DNA from: Exophiala sp. HKRS030
Taxonomy: Eukaryota > Ascomycota > Eurotiomycetes > Chaetothyriales > Herpotrichiellaceae
NCBI GenBank assembly: GCA_023897205.1
Contig: JAHWDD010000002.1
Location: 6,882,001 to 6,946,000 of the forward strand
Length of the DNA stretch: 64,000 nucleotides
Direction of reading: 5' to 3'
A program made the position numbers and the translations under genes. How positions within the stretch are numbered: position 1 is the first letter of the stretch; each line of letters begins with the position of its first letter. A model generated the notes under the pieces. The model saw only the letters and a list, made by a program, of their open reading frames with translations. It was not told the DNA's origin and did no database searches. Shown here piece by piece: positions 12,424 to 22,221 of this stretch.

Positions 12424-15400
12424 TCAAACTTGTCGTGCATTCAGAAATGCTTCAAGCACCCGCCTTTTCCGTGCTTCCAGAGCCTTCTTTTCTTTCCCCT
12501 TCAATGTCGTGTCTTTCTCTGACCTGATGATGATAGGAGCAAAGACCTCGCTATATGCAACGGCAAGCTTTTCTCGGCGATCTGATAGAGCAAAGTCGAC
12601 ATTCACAGGCGCCGTGCCTGATGACGAAGATGTACTTTCAGTCCTCCTACGTCGTAAAGGAGCAAAAAGACTTCTTTTGGTCGGTGTTGCTGTCCCAGAC
12701 TGTGGAGCTTGGCCTGAATCACTTGATAGAGTAGATGCTCTCGACCGTTTGGAATCTTTGCCTGAATCAGAACCCATTATACCTGATGCGACGGATCCTC
12801 CACAAGGTACCAATTCATTCATAATTCTCGCCAACATGAATGTAATGAAAGTGAACGAAACACTGTGCACAGGAGATGGAGATAATGAGTCCATAACCAT
12901 ATCTTGAATCTCATCCGCTGTTGGTTGTACCTTGTTTTTCTCCAATGCGTTTAACCGTTGCTCAATATCATTCCAAGCTTCGGCTGTCACCACTCCATCT
13001 CTGAGAGACGCAAGGAATGTAGAGAGAACCTCGGCAAGCACCTCCAATCGGATGATACATGCCACATCGGCATCAAAACTCTCGTCTAGTGGGCTCGCTG
13101 TGTCTAGAGCCTCTCTTACTCGAGAAAGGAGTTCTGATCGTTCCTCGCCATCGTGAAAAGTCCAGGATCTCCGATCAAATGGCCAAGCCAATCCTCCTTC
13201 TGCGTATTGCCACGGTGGTGTATCACTCCCGTGCATCATTTCCCAGTCCGCAATCGACCGTTCCACGAAGCCAGGCAAGATTTCACTGAGCAAGAACAAC
13301 TCTTTGGGAGCAGAGTGATGAGCATCCGCTGACCCAACAGAATCACTCTTCCGATGCGGTTGCATCTTACGCACACCTCCTTCTGGAGCTAAGACCAGTT
13401 CACCAAGGGTACGAAAATATGCCGTGGGTAACCATGTTCCCTTGATAGGCACAAAATGATCCCGTCCATTTTGAACCCGAAGGACTAGCACGTCCTCCAA
13501 TTCAAGCTCTCCAGTATTCAATTCATGAACGAGTTCTGGTGTCGATATTTGGATACTGAGGTTGACGACAGCTGTATCACCGGGCGAGAGAGTGAATTGG
13601 GGGCCAGCTTTAGCATCATCTTTATTTATCGACTGAGCACTATCATGTTCAACGTGTAGTACTAGCCAAGACGGAACAGCTTTCGCACCCTCTCCGTCCT
13701 TAGTTGGCCTTTCGACAAATGTAAAGGTTGCAGCTATCTGCCCCGTGTTTGCAATAGTGATGGTTTGACTTTTCCTTTCATTGTATCGCACTGGTCCGAA
13801 ATTGACGACACTCATGTCTGCCGTACCGTCAGCGTTTGGAATTGAATTCTCAGAGTGATTGTCAATTACCACAGTGACTGCAGGACGGCCCTCGTTTTCT
13901 GCCTTGTCCATCTCTTTGGCCACTTCTTGGTGGACCTTGGCTTTTAGCTCTGGAATCACGGCATCGTAAGTTAGAGTAAATATGGCATCAAGTGGTTTGT
14001 GATCCGAGGACAGTACTCGTTGGTGCGATATATAATGATGGAGCTCGATGGATTCTCCATAGTCCTCTCGCGTTCGGACAAGTTCGGCATCATGAGCGGC
14101 GTCCTCCTCTTCATCGTAATCGTCATAGTCATCTCCGTACGCAAGACCGTCAGTGTCCGGATCATAATCAAACAGAACGTCTTGTTCAGCGGTAGCTTTG
14201 TCGATCCCCTGTGCCTTCATCGCCTCATCTTTCTTCCGAGCCTCGTCCAATTTCTTGTATTTCTCCTCATACAACTCGAAATCTCTGCGAGTGCGGAACA
14301 AAATTCTGTCGCACCAACTCGGGCTTCTCTTCTTTTCTCCCGAATCAAACATGCCTACGCTCCCTACGTCATACTTGTAGGTTGGTAGGAAGTTGATCTC
14401 GCCCTCCCTCCAGCCATCATGAAACGCCTTTCGCAGCCGTTGCTGAGTGTGGAGTTGATCATGTGCAAGCAAAGATCTAATGGTTGTGTGCAACGAGGCC
14501 GGATCAGACTTGGGATCCAGAGGTGGCTCCGCAACGCTCTCGGACGCCGGAAGTTCGACATCGGAGTATTCGTAGTGTTTGTGCGACGCTAAGGATTCGG
14601 TGGAGGGGGCGTTTATAAAGCCAAGCTCGCTATCGATACGACGTTTGGACTTGTTGGCGATATCATACTCATTACGAGTGTGGAGTAAAAGTAGTCTTCG
14701 GACATCCTCACCCGGGATGTCATCCAGTCTGTAATTAAGATCGCCAAACCAAAAAGCAAAATCTTCGTCACCAATCTTTTCTTCACCGACTTCGACGACC
14801 TCTCCATCTGGGCTGACAGGGGAAAATCTTGTACGACTGAGAATCTGACTGGTATCCCATATGCGACGATTGAGAGCAGTCTGATCTGCGCCTGCAGCCA
14901 AATGACAGTTGATGAAACAAAGCTTGGAGGTTTCGGCCAGCATCAAGCGGACTGAAACGGCGCCTTTGTTGCCCAGATATCCCATCAAGCCTGTGCCGAC
15001 ACTGGTGGTACTGACATTACTGATGGAGGGAGCAAGGGTGGGTGATGCGTAGATTAGAATCAGTAAACCCAGTAACTGTTGTTCGGCTACCTTCTCATAA
15101 CCCGGCGGCAAGGCGGTGGTGAGAGCCTTTTTCCATTTCTTGGCGGGATTGGGATCGGTGAAAGGTTTGACAGCTTCTGTCATGGAGGCAACATCAATGA
15201 CTTCCTGCAGGCCCAGTACGTACAAATCAATGTCTGCGTCATGTTCAACAGCAGGGATATCATCTTTGGGCAGGGTGGTTTTCTTCTTTGCCAGACGAGC
15301 CTCCTGAGCTTCAACGGATTCGATTGGCTGATGATCGCCCTCGACGGGTTGGGTTTCGACGGCGAGGCCGGCTAGGTCCTGAGAAAGGCCTTTGACGCCG

Positions 15401-15690
15401 TAACCACCAACGAACCAGGCTCCTAGATCCTTCTCTGTGCCACTGATGGAGGCAACATTCCAAGTGCCGACTTTGATCTTGATAGACCGTTTACGAGTGT
15501 ACTCATCCTTTCTGGCTCGGACGGCTGATGACAAAGAATGCAATGCCGAAGTGTCAGCAGGGCGAGAATCCGAGGAAGCAGGGAAATCTCCTTGAGCACT
15601 TGGCGATGGAGCCCAAGGGTCAGCGGACTTCCATGGTTGAGGAGATTTTTGACTGTCGCCGAAAAGGGCACTGGGCTTCAGTAGTGACAT
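12424..15690 (-). CDS. Inositol polyphosphate 5-phosphatase, OCRL/INPP5B type
   Basis: A single uninterrupted exon encodes 1088 residues. The 5-phosphatase domain (about 70-575) has every signature: WNVA (77-80), LQEV (161-164), GNKGAVSVR (240-248), FGDLNYR (315-321), PTYKYD (436-441), SWCDR (458-462) and SDHKPL (562-567). An acidic insert (about 505-535, DDYDDYDEEED) separates the last two. It is followed by an ASH-like beta domain (about 590-760, FGPVRYNERKSQTITIANTG) and a RhoGAP-like helical region (about 800-980). This is the OCRL layout; such enzymes remove the 5-phosphate of PI(4,5)P2 on endosome and Golgi membranes. I do not see a RhoGAP arginine finger, so GAP activity is doubtful. 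The C-terminus is Ser/Thr-rich and basic. The start ATG at 15690 follows a stop-containing leader. Confidence 0.93.
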   Translation of the reverse strand: MSLLKPSALFGDSQKSPQPWKSADPWAPSPSAQGDFPASSDSRPADTSALHSLSSAVRARKDEYTRKRSIKIKVGTWNVASISGTEKDLGAWFVGGYGVKGLSQDLAGLAVETQPVEGDHQPIESVEAQEARLAKKKTTLPKDDIPAVEHDADIDLYVLGLQEVIDVASMTEAVKPFTDPNPAKKWKKALTTALPPGYEKVAEQQLLGLLILIYASPTLAPSISNVSTTSVGTGLMGYLGNKGAVSVRLMLAETSKLCFINCHLAAGADQTALNRRIWDTSQILSRTRFSPVSPDGEVVEVGEEKIGDEDFAFWFGDLNYRLDDIPGEDVRRLLLLHTRNEYDIANKSKRRIDSELGFINAPSTESLASHKHYEYSDVELPASESVAEPPLDPKSDPASLHTTIRSLLAHDQLHTQQRLRKAFHDGWREGEINFLPTYKYDVGSVGMFDSGEKKRSPSWCDRILFRTRRDFELYEEKYKKLDEARKKDEAMKAQGIDKATAEQDVLFDYDPDTDGLAYGDDYDDYDEEEDAAHDAELVRTREDYGESIELHHYISHQRVLSSDHKPLDAIFTLTYDAVIPELKAKVHQEVAKEMDKAENEGRPAVTVVIDNHSENSIPNADGTADMSVVNFGPVRYNERKSQTITIANTGQIAATFTFVERPTKDGEGAKAVPSWLVLHVEHDSAQSINKDDAKAGPQFTLSPGDTAVVNLSIQISTPELVHELNTGELELEDVLVLRVQNGRDHFVPIKGTWLPTAYFRTLGELVLAPEGGVRKMQPHRKSDSVGSADAHHSAPKELFLLSEILPGFVERSIADWEMMHGSDTPPWQYAEGGLAWPFDRRSWTFHDGEERSELLSRVREALDTASPLDESFDADVACIIRLEVLAEVLSTFLASLRDGVVTAEAWNDIEQRLNALEKNKVQPTADEIQDMVMDSLSPSPVHSVSFTFITFMLARIMNELVPCGGSVASGIMGSDSGKDSKRSRASTLSSDSGQAPQSGTATPTKRSLFAPLRRRRTESTSSSSGTAPVNVDFALSDRREKLAVAYSEVFAPIIIRSEKDTTLKGKEKKALEARKRRVLEAFLNARQV

Positions 15691-16906
15691 GGATCGAGGT
15701 TGGGCCGTGAGGACGGCGGAAGAACGGGAAGGGTTGGGTGGAAATGGTGGGCTACCTCATGGCGAAGCTTGGAAGAGGGGAAGAGATCCAAGGAGGAGGA
15801 GTTGATTGAGGATGAGAGAAATGAAGATTGTTATACAGAATTGATCAAGAAGAGACAATGACGAAGGAGGTGATAGGATATGTCAATTAATCCGGCGTTG
15901 TGGTTGTAATTGTGGTGGCATGCCAGGTTAGGTGGGTAGATATTTGGCCAGAAGCATGGACAACCTGGCCGAGTGAGTGTCGTGTGAACTTGAAGATGAA
16001 CATGCTCGTGTCATGCTGTCGAAGAATTATTGATCACGGATATGACATCGTTGGACAGAAGCCCCTGCCAGAAGAGGCTTGCACAGCCACAAACTCTGGC
16101 AGAATTGGGGTCAGAGGGGCTCCTCGGGCTCCTCGGGTGTGCTTAGTGGTTGGTTGTTCCGAGCTCATGTCAAGATAGGCACCACAGCACTAGGTTAGTT
16201 GAAAACTACAGGCACCACACGCATGGAATAGGTGTCCGGTGTAGTCCAGGCAAGACGTTATGAAGAGTGCTTCGATTAGGTATTACCTAGGTGGTGGTGG
16301 TGGGGGACGGGGAGGGGGAAATGCTCACCAAGTCCTCAGCATGCCTACCCCGATACACACCTAGCCTAAGTAGCTTCATGATACTAATGAATAACTGCAG
16401 GTCGTTACCTAGGTAGATAACCACCTAGCTAGTGCTTAGTGACTTCTTAGCTCCGTCGAGGCCCGAGGCGCCTAAGAGGCCATGAACAAGCTCAAAGGTA
16501 AATAAACGGGCATTCCAGGGCACCTACAGGGTAGCTTCCTTAGCTGAGTCCCCATTTCCCGCCTAACCCAACACGTTACTCCATGTGCCCTAGGCTCCCT
16601 CCCGCCCTCGGTCCAATAGAATGCAGCTTAGGCGAGCCTCTGGCGTCATGTCGTGTGGATGTCATGCGGACTTGTGCTCAAAGTCATTTTCCACACCCAC
16701 CGCCAGTCCAAGTGACTAGACCTTCATCGCACCTCCACCACCATGTTTGTTCCACAAGATCACAATCCAATTCCATGAACCACTCCTCCCAGCCTTGCTG
16801 TCACAAGTTCATGTCTGCCAGACCACCATCCCTGGAATCCAACCCATATCCACTTCACGCCTGCCCCTCCACCGCATCATGAAAGAAGCAGTCCGCATAC
16901 AACACC
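15691..16906. other. Divergent promoter region with CCTAGG-type words
   Basis: This lies between the 5-phosphatase and PROPPIN genes, which are transcribed away from each other. It has a G-rich run near 16292-16318 and several TACCTAGGT-type palindromes (16290, 16408). No gene is seen. The last 200 bases are a C/A-rich leader for the PROPPIN gene. Confidence 0.5.
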
Positions 16907-18307
16907 ATGAATACCCGTCCGATCATCGATGAGTCTACCGGACCATTCTCTCTTTGTGCTTCATTCAACTACGATGCCACCTGTTTCGCAGTCGGCCTTG
17001 ACACGGGCTTTTGTGGTACGTCTGACACTTGACAAAATCATGGCAGTCTTCAAGAGTTGACAAGATAACCATCCTATAGTCTTCAATACCTTTCCATGCG
17101 AACTCAAAGTCTCCAGAGGTACGGCCTACCACCTTCATACCTTGCATCCTGCCTTCTAAATTACAATCACAGACTTGAACGCTGGAGTGGCTACTGCTGA
17201 GATGCTCGGTCGATACAACTATCTAGCACTAGTTGGTGGTGGAAAGAATCCTCGTTGGCCGCAGACCAAAGTCAGTCTCGTCCAACGATCAAACACCCAT
17301 AGCCTCGTGCTAACATTTGCCTAAACTAGGTTGTTATATGGGATGATGCCAAACAGAAAGTCGCCATCACCCTCGAGCTAAAGACCGCCGTCTTGCGTGT
17401 GCGGCTCACAAAGTCTTGGATTGCCATTGCCATCCAGAACAGCGTTCATTTATACAAATTCTCCTCGCCTCCCGAAAAGACCGCCGTCTTCGAAACTGCC
17501 GATAACCCACTTGGTCTCTGTTGTTTGGGCTCTAAGCATGTTGCCTTTCCCGGCAGGTCTCCTGGAAAAGTTCAGCTGGTTGAGCTCGTTTCAGGAAATG
17601 TTAGCATCATCCCTGCCCACACTTCGGCTCTCCGTGCAATGGACCTTTCTCACGACGGTACACTCCTTGCAACTGCCAGCGAAACGGGAACCTTAATCAG
17701 AGTCTTCTCGACAGCAAACTGTGCAAAGATCGCCGAACTTCGTCGAGGTGTTGATCCCGCCTACATTTTCAGTATTGCCATTTCTCCAGACTCATCCATG
17801 CTCGCCGTAACGTCGGACAAATCCACCCTTCACGTCTTTGATCTGCCTGTATCTGCCTCAAACTCCCACACCCAATCGAAATCTTCTCCTGCATCTCCAC
17901 GAAGTCCGACTGCTCCTAATCCTCGCCGCTCTCAATCTCCCCATATTAATCAGCCTCAGGAAGATGGTCCTAGTACCAATCAGAAATGGGGTTTTCTGTC
18001 TAAAATCCCACTTCTCCCCCGAGTCTTCAGTGACATCTACAGCTTTGCATCTGCACACTTCGAAATGGGCGATGATATGCTCTCGGGTCCTCAAGCCCTG
18101 TCGTATTTGCCAGCCTTAGGATCACTACCCTCACGTCCGCAAAAGGGAATTCTCGGTTGGCCAGATAACAACACCATCATCTGTCTCGGTACTGGTCGTG
18201 ACGCGCGATGGGAAAGATTCTTGATCGGCGAGAGGCCTGGCGTGATCGGCGACGAAGGCACACGTACTGTGTGGAGGGATGGATGGAAGAGATATCTCGG
18301 ATCGTGA
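16907..18307 (+). CDS. HSV2: PROPPIN beta-propeller, Hsv2/WIPI3-4 clade
   Basis: Four exons (16907..17015, 17080..17118, 17173..17270, 17330..18307) give 407 residues, with all introns GT-AG and phases consistent. Seven WD-like blades form a beta-propeller. The phosphoinositide motif is LRRG (AELRRGVDPAYIFSIAIS) rather than FRRG of Atg18; the LRRG form is known from the WIPI3/WIPI4/Hsv2 branch. A Ser/Pro-rich loop in the sixth blade (SPASPRSPTAPNPRRS region) matches the membrane-inserting loop of PROPPINs. Role by family: binds PI3P or PI(3,5)P2 on phagophore, endosome or vacuole and supports selective micro- or macroautophagy. The start is the first ATG whose frame opens RPIIDESTGPFSLCASFNYD. 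Exon 2 is only 39 nt. Confidence 0.9.
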
Positions 18308-19803
18308 GATCCAACAACTTTGGAATCCTGATATAATCATACAGCCAAACCCACTCAACTCTTGACACTTGGGTTTTGCACCCTGAAAAGGAGGGCTCAA
18401 GTCGAAGAGGCACCTTGAAGGGTTTTGATCAGCAAATCCAAGCCACAGGATCTCGCCCTTATGGATCAACATCCTGGGAAGCTCGTATAGTTTTCTTCAG
18501 GCTACATGCTCACTACCCAATCAGTTCATCTCAGCTGGAGGTACCCTTCTCGCACCCACTCAAAGAGAAGGGAGTGGTGGAACCATGCGTGCCCATGTAG
18601 GGCCGGCTTGATACAATGAACGACAGTGCATAGAGCTATCTGGCAAGGGGCTGTCGGTGTGCAATTGTGCCTTCAGTTTTCCGAGCTCGAGGTCCTTACA
18701 TCAGACCCTTCTAATTCTGTTTCTAAGAAAACGCTTCTTGTTTAGATACACAGCAAAGGTCCAGCGCCAAAGAATCAAGAAGGAAGGTCCACGGATTTGC
18801 GGAGATCAGATCAATTACTGCTTCCTTATCTTAGAAGGTAATAAGAATATTAGGATTACGATGTATTTCATTGCATATCACTTCCATAGCTAGCCTCGTA
18901 CACCTAAGTAATTTGGACAAACTCTTTTCCTCCTGTCAATCAAATCAAGGTGAGCGTGAACCCACTCATACGACAAGCCGTAAAAACCTTCTAACTACTC
19001 ACATCGCTACGTACGCGCCGCCCGTCGTATAACGTATAACGCATAAAGTATAACGTATAAGGTATAGCGATGGTCTCGATACTCTGCGAGGCTTCGTTAT
19101 ATTATTAGATTATCAGACGGGAGAAAGAGTGACGAGTGCTTGTTACATAGATCGAATCTGGCCTCTAGTCAGGCGAGCAGGTAGGAAGGGAGGGGACCCC
19201 AGGGGACTCATGGTGCGTCAATGTTTGGATAGCTATCTTTTCGGGAATACTCATGGTGTGGTGAGAATGGAGGAGATTCAGACCATCGAGTTTCGTTTGC
19301 AGCCATTTCCGGTTGTTCGTATGCGAAGGGACATGATTGGGAAGAAAATTGGTCCAACCTGTGCTATTGCAACCCGCTCAAGAACCGTTCCACGGAACCG
19401 AGGCTATTGTAGTCTGCCGCTGATCTTATAGTTCTAGAGCCTGGTGAGCCAGGAATGAAGAGACTGCTCCAAGACTTCACTCTGCTCGACTTTGGTTTCT
19501 TTCACACATGGCCACTCCTTCGCATGTTCCTCTTCTGATGACGAGTCATGATGACACCGGCCTTTGTACTTCCGACATCCCCTTTTCTCGTCTTCCTAGA
19601 AACCAAAGTCGACATGCCACACCCCTTCACGCAGGCTTGATCTGCAATAGTATCCATCTTCCGCCCATCAGTCGCATTCTCCGAAAAGTGCGACACGTCC
19701 CATCCGCCGCGAGTCTCGTCAAAATTCAAATGAAAGAGCCACCCAGTACACTCATGTTTACGCCATACACCGGCCAATCGTTCCGAAACTAGACCTTTGG
19801 CGT
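18308..19803. other. Intergenic between convergent genes
   Basis: This is the 3' flank of the PROPPIN and POP2 genes. It holds a heptamer array at 19026-19067. A 91-residue minus frame (19502-19777) just past the POP2 stop is probably 3' UTR. Confidence 0.5.
19026..19067. repeat. CGTATAA heptamer array
   Basis: Six tandem copies of a 7-bp unit, consensus CGTATAA, with substitutions in copies 3, 4 and 6. It lies in the intergenic region between two convergent genes. Confidence 0.85.
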
Positions 19804-21276
19804 CTAACTCATAGCCTTTTGATATTGGAAATTGCCAAATCCTCCAGGTGTCATGCCACTCATATGATTCGGAATAGGGGTATGTGATGATCCACTCGCC
19901 ATGCCAACATTACCAGTCTGTGGAGTAGTCGGTGTTCCATTCTGATTATAAAAGGTCGCACCATTCATGTTAGGGGTATTGAAATCGCGATTATTAGTGC
20001 CCGAGGCAGTAGGCATTTGACCATTCAAGCCCCATACCTGAGAACGATATCGATCTTCTTCGAATGTGCCATTAAAGATCTTCTCCTTCATCTTGAAGTA
20101 GACTTGCCCAGTAAGCAGAGAATCCGATCCAGCTTGATGAGCTTGACCAATTCGAGCCACTGCCAATTCTTCTGCAATATCTTGTAGTCCAGATTTAGTC
20201 ATAATTCGCTGTATGATTAGGCTGGCGTCCTGAGTAAGAGGTTGATTGTTGTTTACGGAGCCCTTAACTCCTGTGTGTTTCAGGATATATTTGATGTCGA
20301 AAAGTGAAGGGAAGAACTTCTCAAGTAAGGTATGGAATGAAGTCTCATCCTCCGGTAGTGGTTTGCAAATCATGAGCTTCATCAAGTAGCCAAAGTCGTA
20401 CGCGGAGTGAAATGAGATCCAGTGGATATCATCCTCGAGGACGAGTCCTGAAGTCATCAGTAATGATGCAAAATCCTGGGGCTCAATTCCATGTTTAGCA
20501 TGTCGCTCAAAGTCAATACCAGCCTTTGTCAACATTTGAGTTGATTCTCGAGCATACATGTCGCTCTCCAGGGAAAATTTGAAGTTGAATTGCCAAGTAC
20601 ATGGGGTAGGGAGAAGGTTTTGATGGAATTGTGACTTTGAGGGGGAGATGGCATCGGGAGGAGGAAGTGAGCCGTCGGATTTGAAAAGAGTAATGCCAAG
20701 TTGGATCATTTTAAGAAGGTCAACATTGCAGCGCAAGGTTTGGTAGTGATAATCGGCCTTTGTAGTAAATTGTCCAATTGGTCGAGCAACTATGCCCGGG
20801 AATTCAGTATCCTGCAACCATGAATTAATCGCATGAAGACTATGGGAGCCGCCATGTTTGGGTACCATTGCAATGTAGGGATACTCATCAATCAATTTTC
20901 TGAGGGTCTCCATTTCCTCCTTCAAATTGTGTTTCCAAACATTTCGAATCCGGGCATCATCTTTGGTGTCGAGAGGGCCACCGAGAACATCGTAGTTCTG
21001 GTGTGCTTGTACAGGACCACCTCTTGGAAATCCCATCTGGCCCATCTGGCCTTGCATCATCCCATTGTCGAGCATACTTCGATCAAAGCCGTTGTTTAGA
21101 TTGCCGGACAGAGCGAATGGACTTGCGTTGGAGGAACCGCCGGCGCCGAACGAAGGTGTTCCAAGATGATTGGGAGGAGGAAGAACGCCATGCTGATGGG
21201 ACGTGGCGTGGGATTGGAGATGATTCTGTTGGAGGTGGTAAGATCCAGTCATAGCCTGGTTATAGCGCGGAGCCAT
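19804..21276 (-). CDS. POP2: CCR4-NOT deadenylase subunit POP2/CAF1
   Basis: Exons complement(20866..21276) and complement(19804..20811) give 472 residues. A Gln/Asn/Gly-rich N-terminal tail (1-100) precedes the DEDD (RNase D-like) nuclease domain: catalytic D138 and E140 in DTEFPGIVARPIG, Asp in FHSAYDFGYLMKL, and Asp in SLFDIKYILKH. A Gly/Asn/Thr-rich tail follows. The protein shortens mRNA poly(A) tails in the CCR4-NOT complex. The unspliced frame is also open because the 54-nt intron (20865..20812, GTACCC..TTGCAG) is a multiple of three without a stop; reading through adds 18 residues directly before D138, and family alignment (YPYIAM followed by DTEFPG) shows these are intronic. The gene is divergent from the complex I subunit gene across 616 bp. 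Confidence 0.94.
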   Translation of the reverse strand: MAPRYNQAMTGSYHLQQNHLQSHATSHQHGVLPPPNHLGTPSFGAGGSSNASPFALSGNLNNGFDRSMLDNGMMQGQMGQMGFPRGGPVQAHQNYDVLGGPLDTKDDARIRNVWKHNLKEEMETLRKLIDEYPYIAMVPKHGGSHSLHAINSWLQDTEFPGIVARPIGQFTTKADYHYQTLRCNVDLLKMIQLGITLFKSDGSLPPPDAISPSKSQFHQNLLPTPCTWQFNFKFSLESDMYARESTQMLTKAGIDFERHAKHGIEPQDFASLLMTSGLVLEDDIHWISFHSAYDFGYLMKLMICKPLPEDETSFHTLLEKFFPSLFDIKYILKHTGVKGSVNNNQPLTQDASLIIQRIMTKSGLQDIAEELAVARIGQAHQAGSDSLLTGQVYFKMKEKIFNGTFEEDRYRSQVWGLNGQMPTASGTNNRDFNTPNMNGATFYNQNGTPTTPQTGNVGMASGSSHTPIPNHMSGMTPGGFGNFQYQKAMS

Positions 21277-21892
21277 GGTGGCGGGAGAAGTGGAAGGGCA
21301 AGAAGTATTGTTTGTGGTTCGAAAGAGACAGGATCAAACTTGCTCATGGCGAGAAGCGAAGTCGGTAGGAAAGCCCATGAACATTGTCGGTCATGCGAGA
21401 CCGCGGATCATGGTGAACAAGTCAATGATATCAGTGCTGCTCTGTAACAAACGCGTTAGACTTTTCGGCACGGAAAAAGTAGCAATAACCAAGGCTGGAT
21501 GAATGAAGTGAAAAGGTGCTCGTGAGGTCAATGGCTGGACTACTTTGAGTGACACTGTACAATCAAGAACACTTTCACAAAAGATGCAACAATGCGATGG
21601 ATGCGTGGTTGCCGCAAAACTGGACACTGGGACAAATCGAGTTAGTACTATGCGGGGCAGCACAGCTAGCTTGACACGCAGTCTTGGCAAAAGCTGTCGT
21701 TCCGAATCCATGACTGCACCTTTGCTGTATCTTCACGAAAGCCCAGTAGCATCTCGTCGTTGCAGCTTTCAGCCAGTGCAGTCCAAACGTGAAAGAGCCG
21801 TTACGCCCAATCTGGTGAGAACGGGATCATAGCCTCTACAACCTTCTTCACCGACACCCGGATCACCCTTATTACCTCTCCCTTTCGACATC
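21277..21892. promoter_or_regulatory. Divergent promoter, POP2 and NDUFB3-like gene
   Basis: The 616-bp region between the two start codons is the only space for both promoters. No gene or distinct regulatory motif was identified in it. Confidence 0.5.
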
Positions 21893-22221
21893 ATGGCACC
21901 CCCAAACAACCCGACAGGCTTTGACATGAAAGCTCTTACAGATGCCGCAACGAGCAGAGAATGGCGCGCAAGAGATCCTTGGGCAAGAAAGTGAGGACTC
22001 CTGCGAGAATTGAACGTCAACGGGTTGTTGTTCGAGAGCTAATTTTGAGTAGCGAGGCATGGCGGTACACCGGGCCCTTTACAAGATGGAATCGGTTCAA
22101 GGGGGCCTTCCCAGGACTTGGAATTGCTACGGTAGCTTTCACAGGATATGTCATTGTCGAGGCTTTATTCTTCAAGGATTCGCATGGTCATGAAGAAGGT
22201 CATGGGGACAAGCACCATTAA
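21893..22221 (+). CDS. NADH:ubiquinone oxidoreductase B12/NDUFB3-like subunit
   Basis: Exons 21893..21990 and 22053..22221 (62-nt intron GTGAGG..GTAG) give 88 residues: MAPPNNPTGFDMKALTDAAT followed by a WRARDPWARNEAWRYTGPF segment, a conserved TRWNRFKGAFPGLGIATVAF region, one membrane helix (about 56-76) and a His/Gly-rich tail. The WRY-F-x-RW and single-helix pattern is that of the accessory B12 (NDUFB3) subunit of mitochondrial complex I. The acceptor chosen (TTTTGAGTAG) keeps the conserved RNEAW junction; the AG three bases upstream would give a different residue there. It is shorter than the mammalian subunit, as in fungi. Confidence 0.82.
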
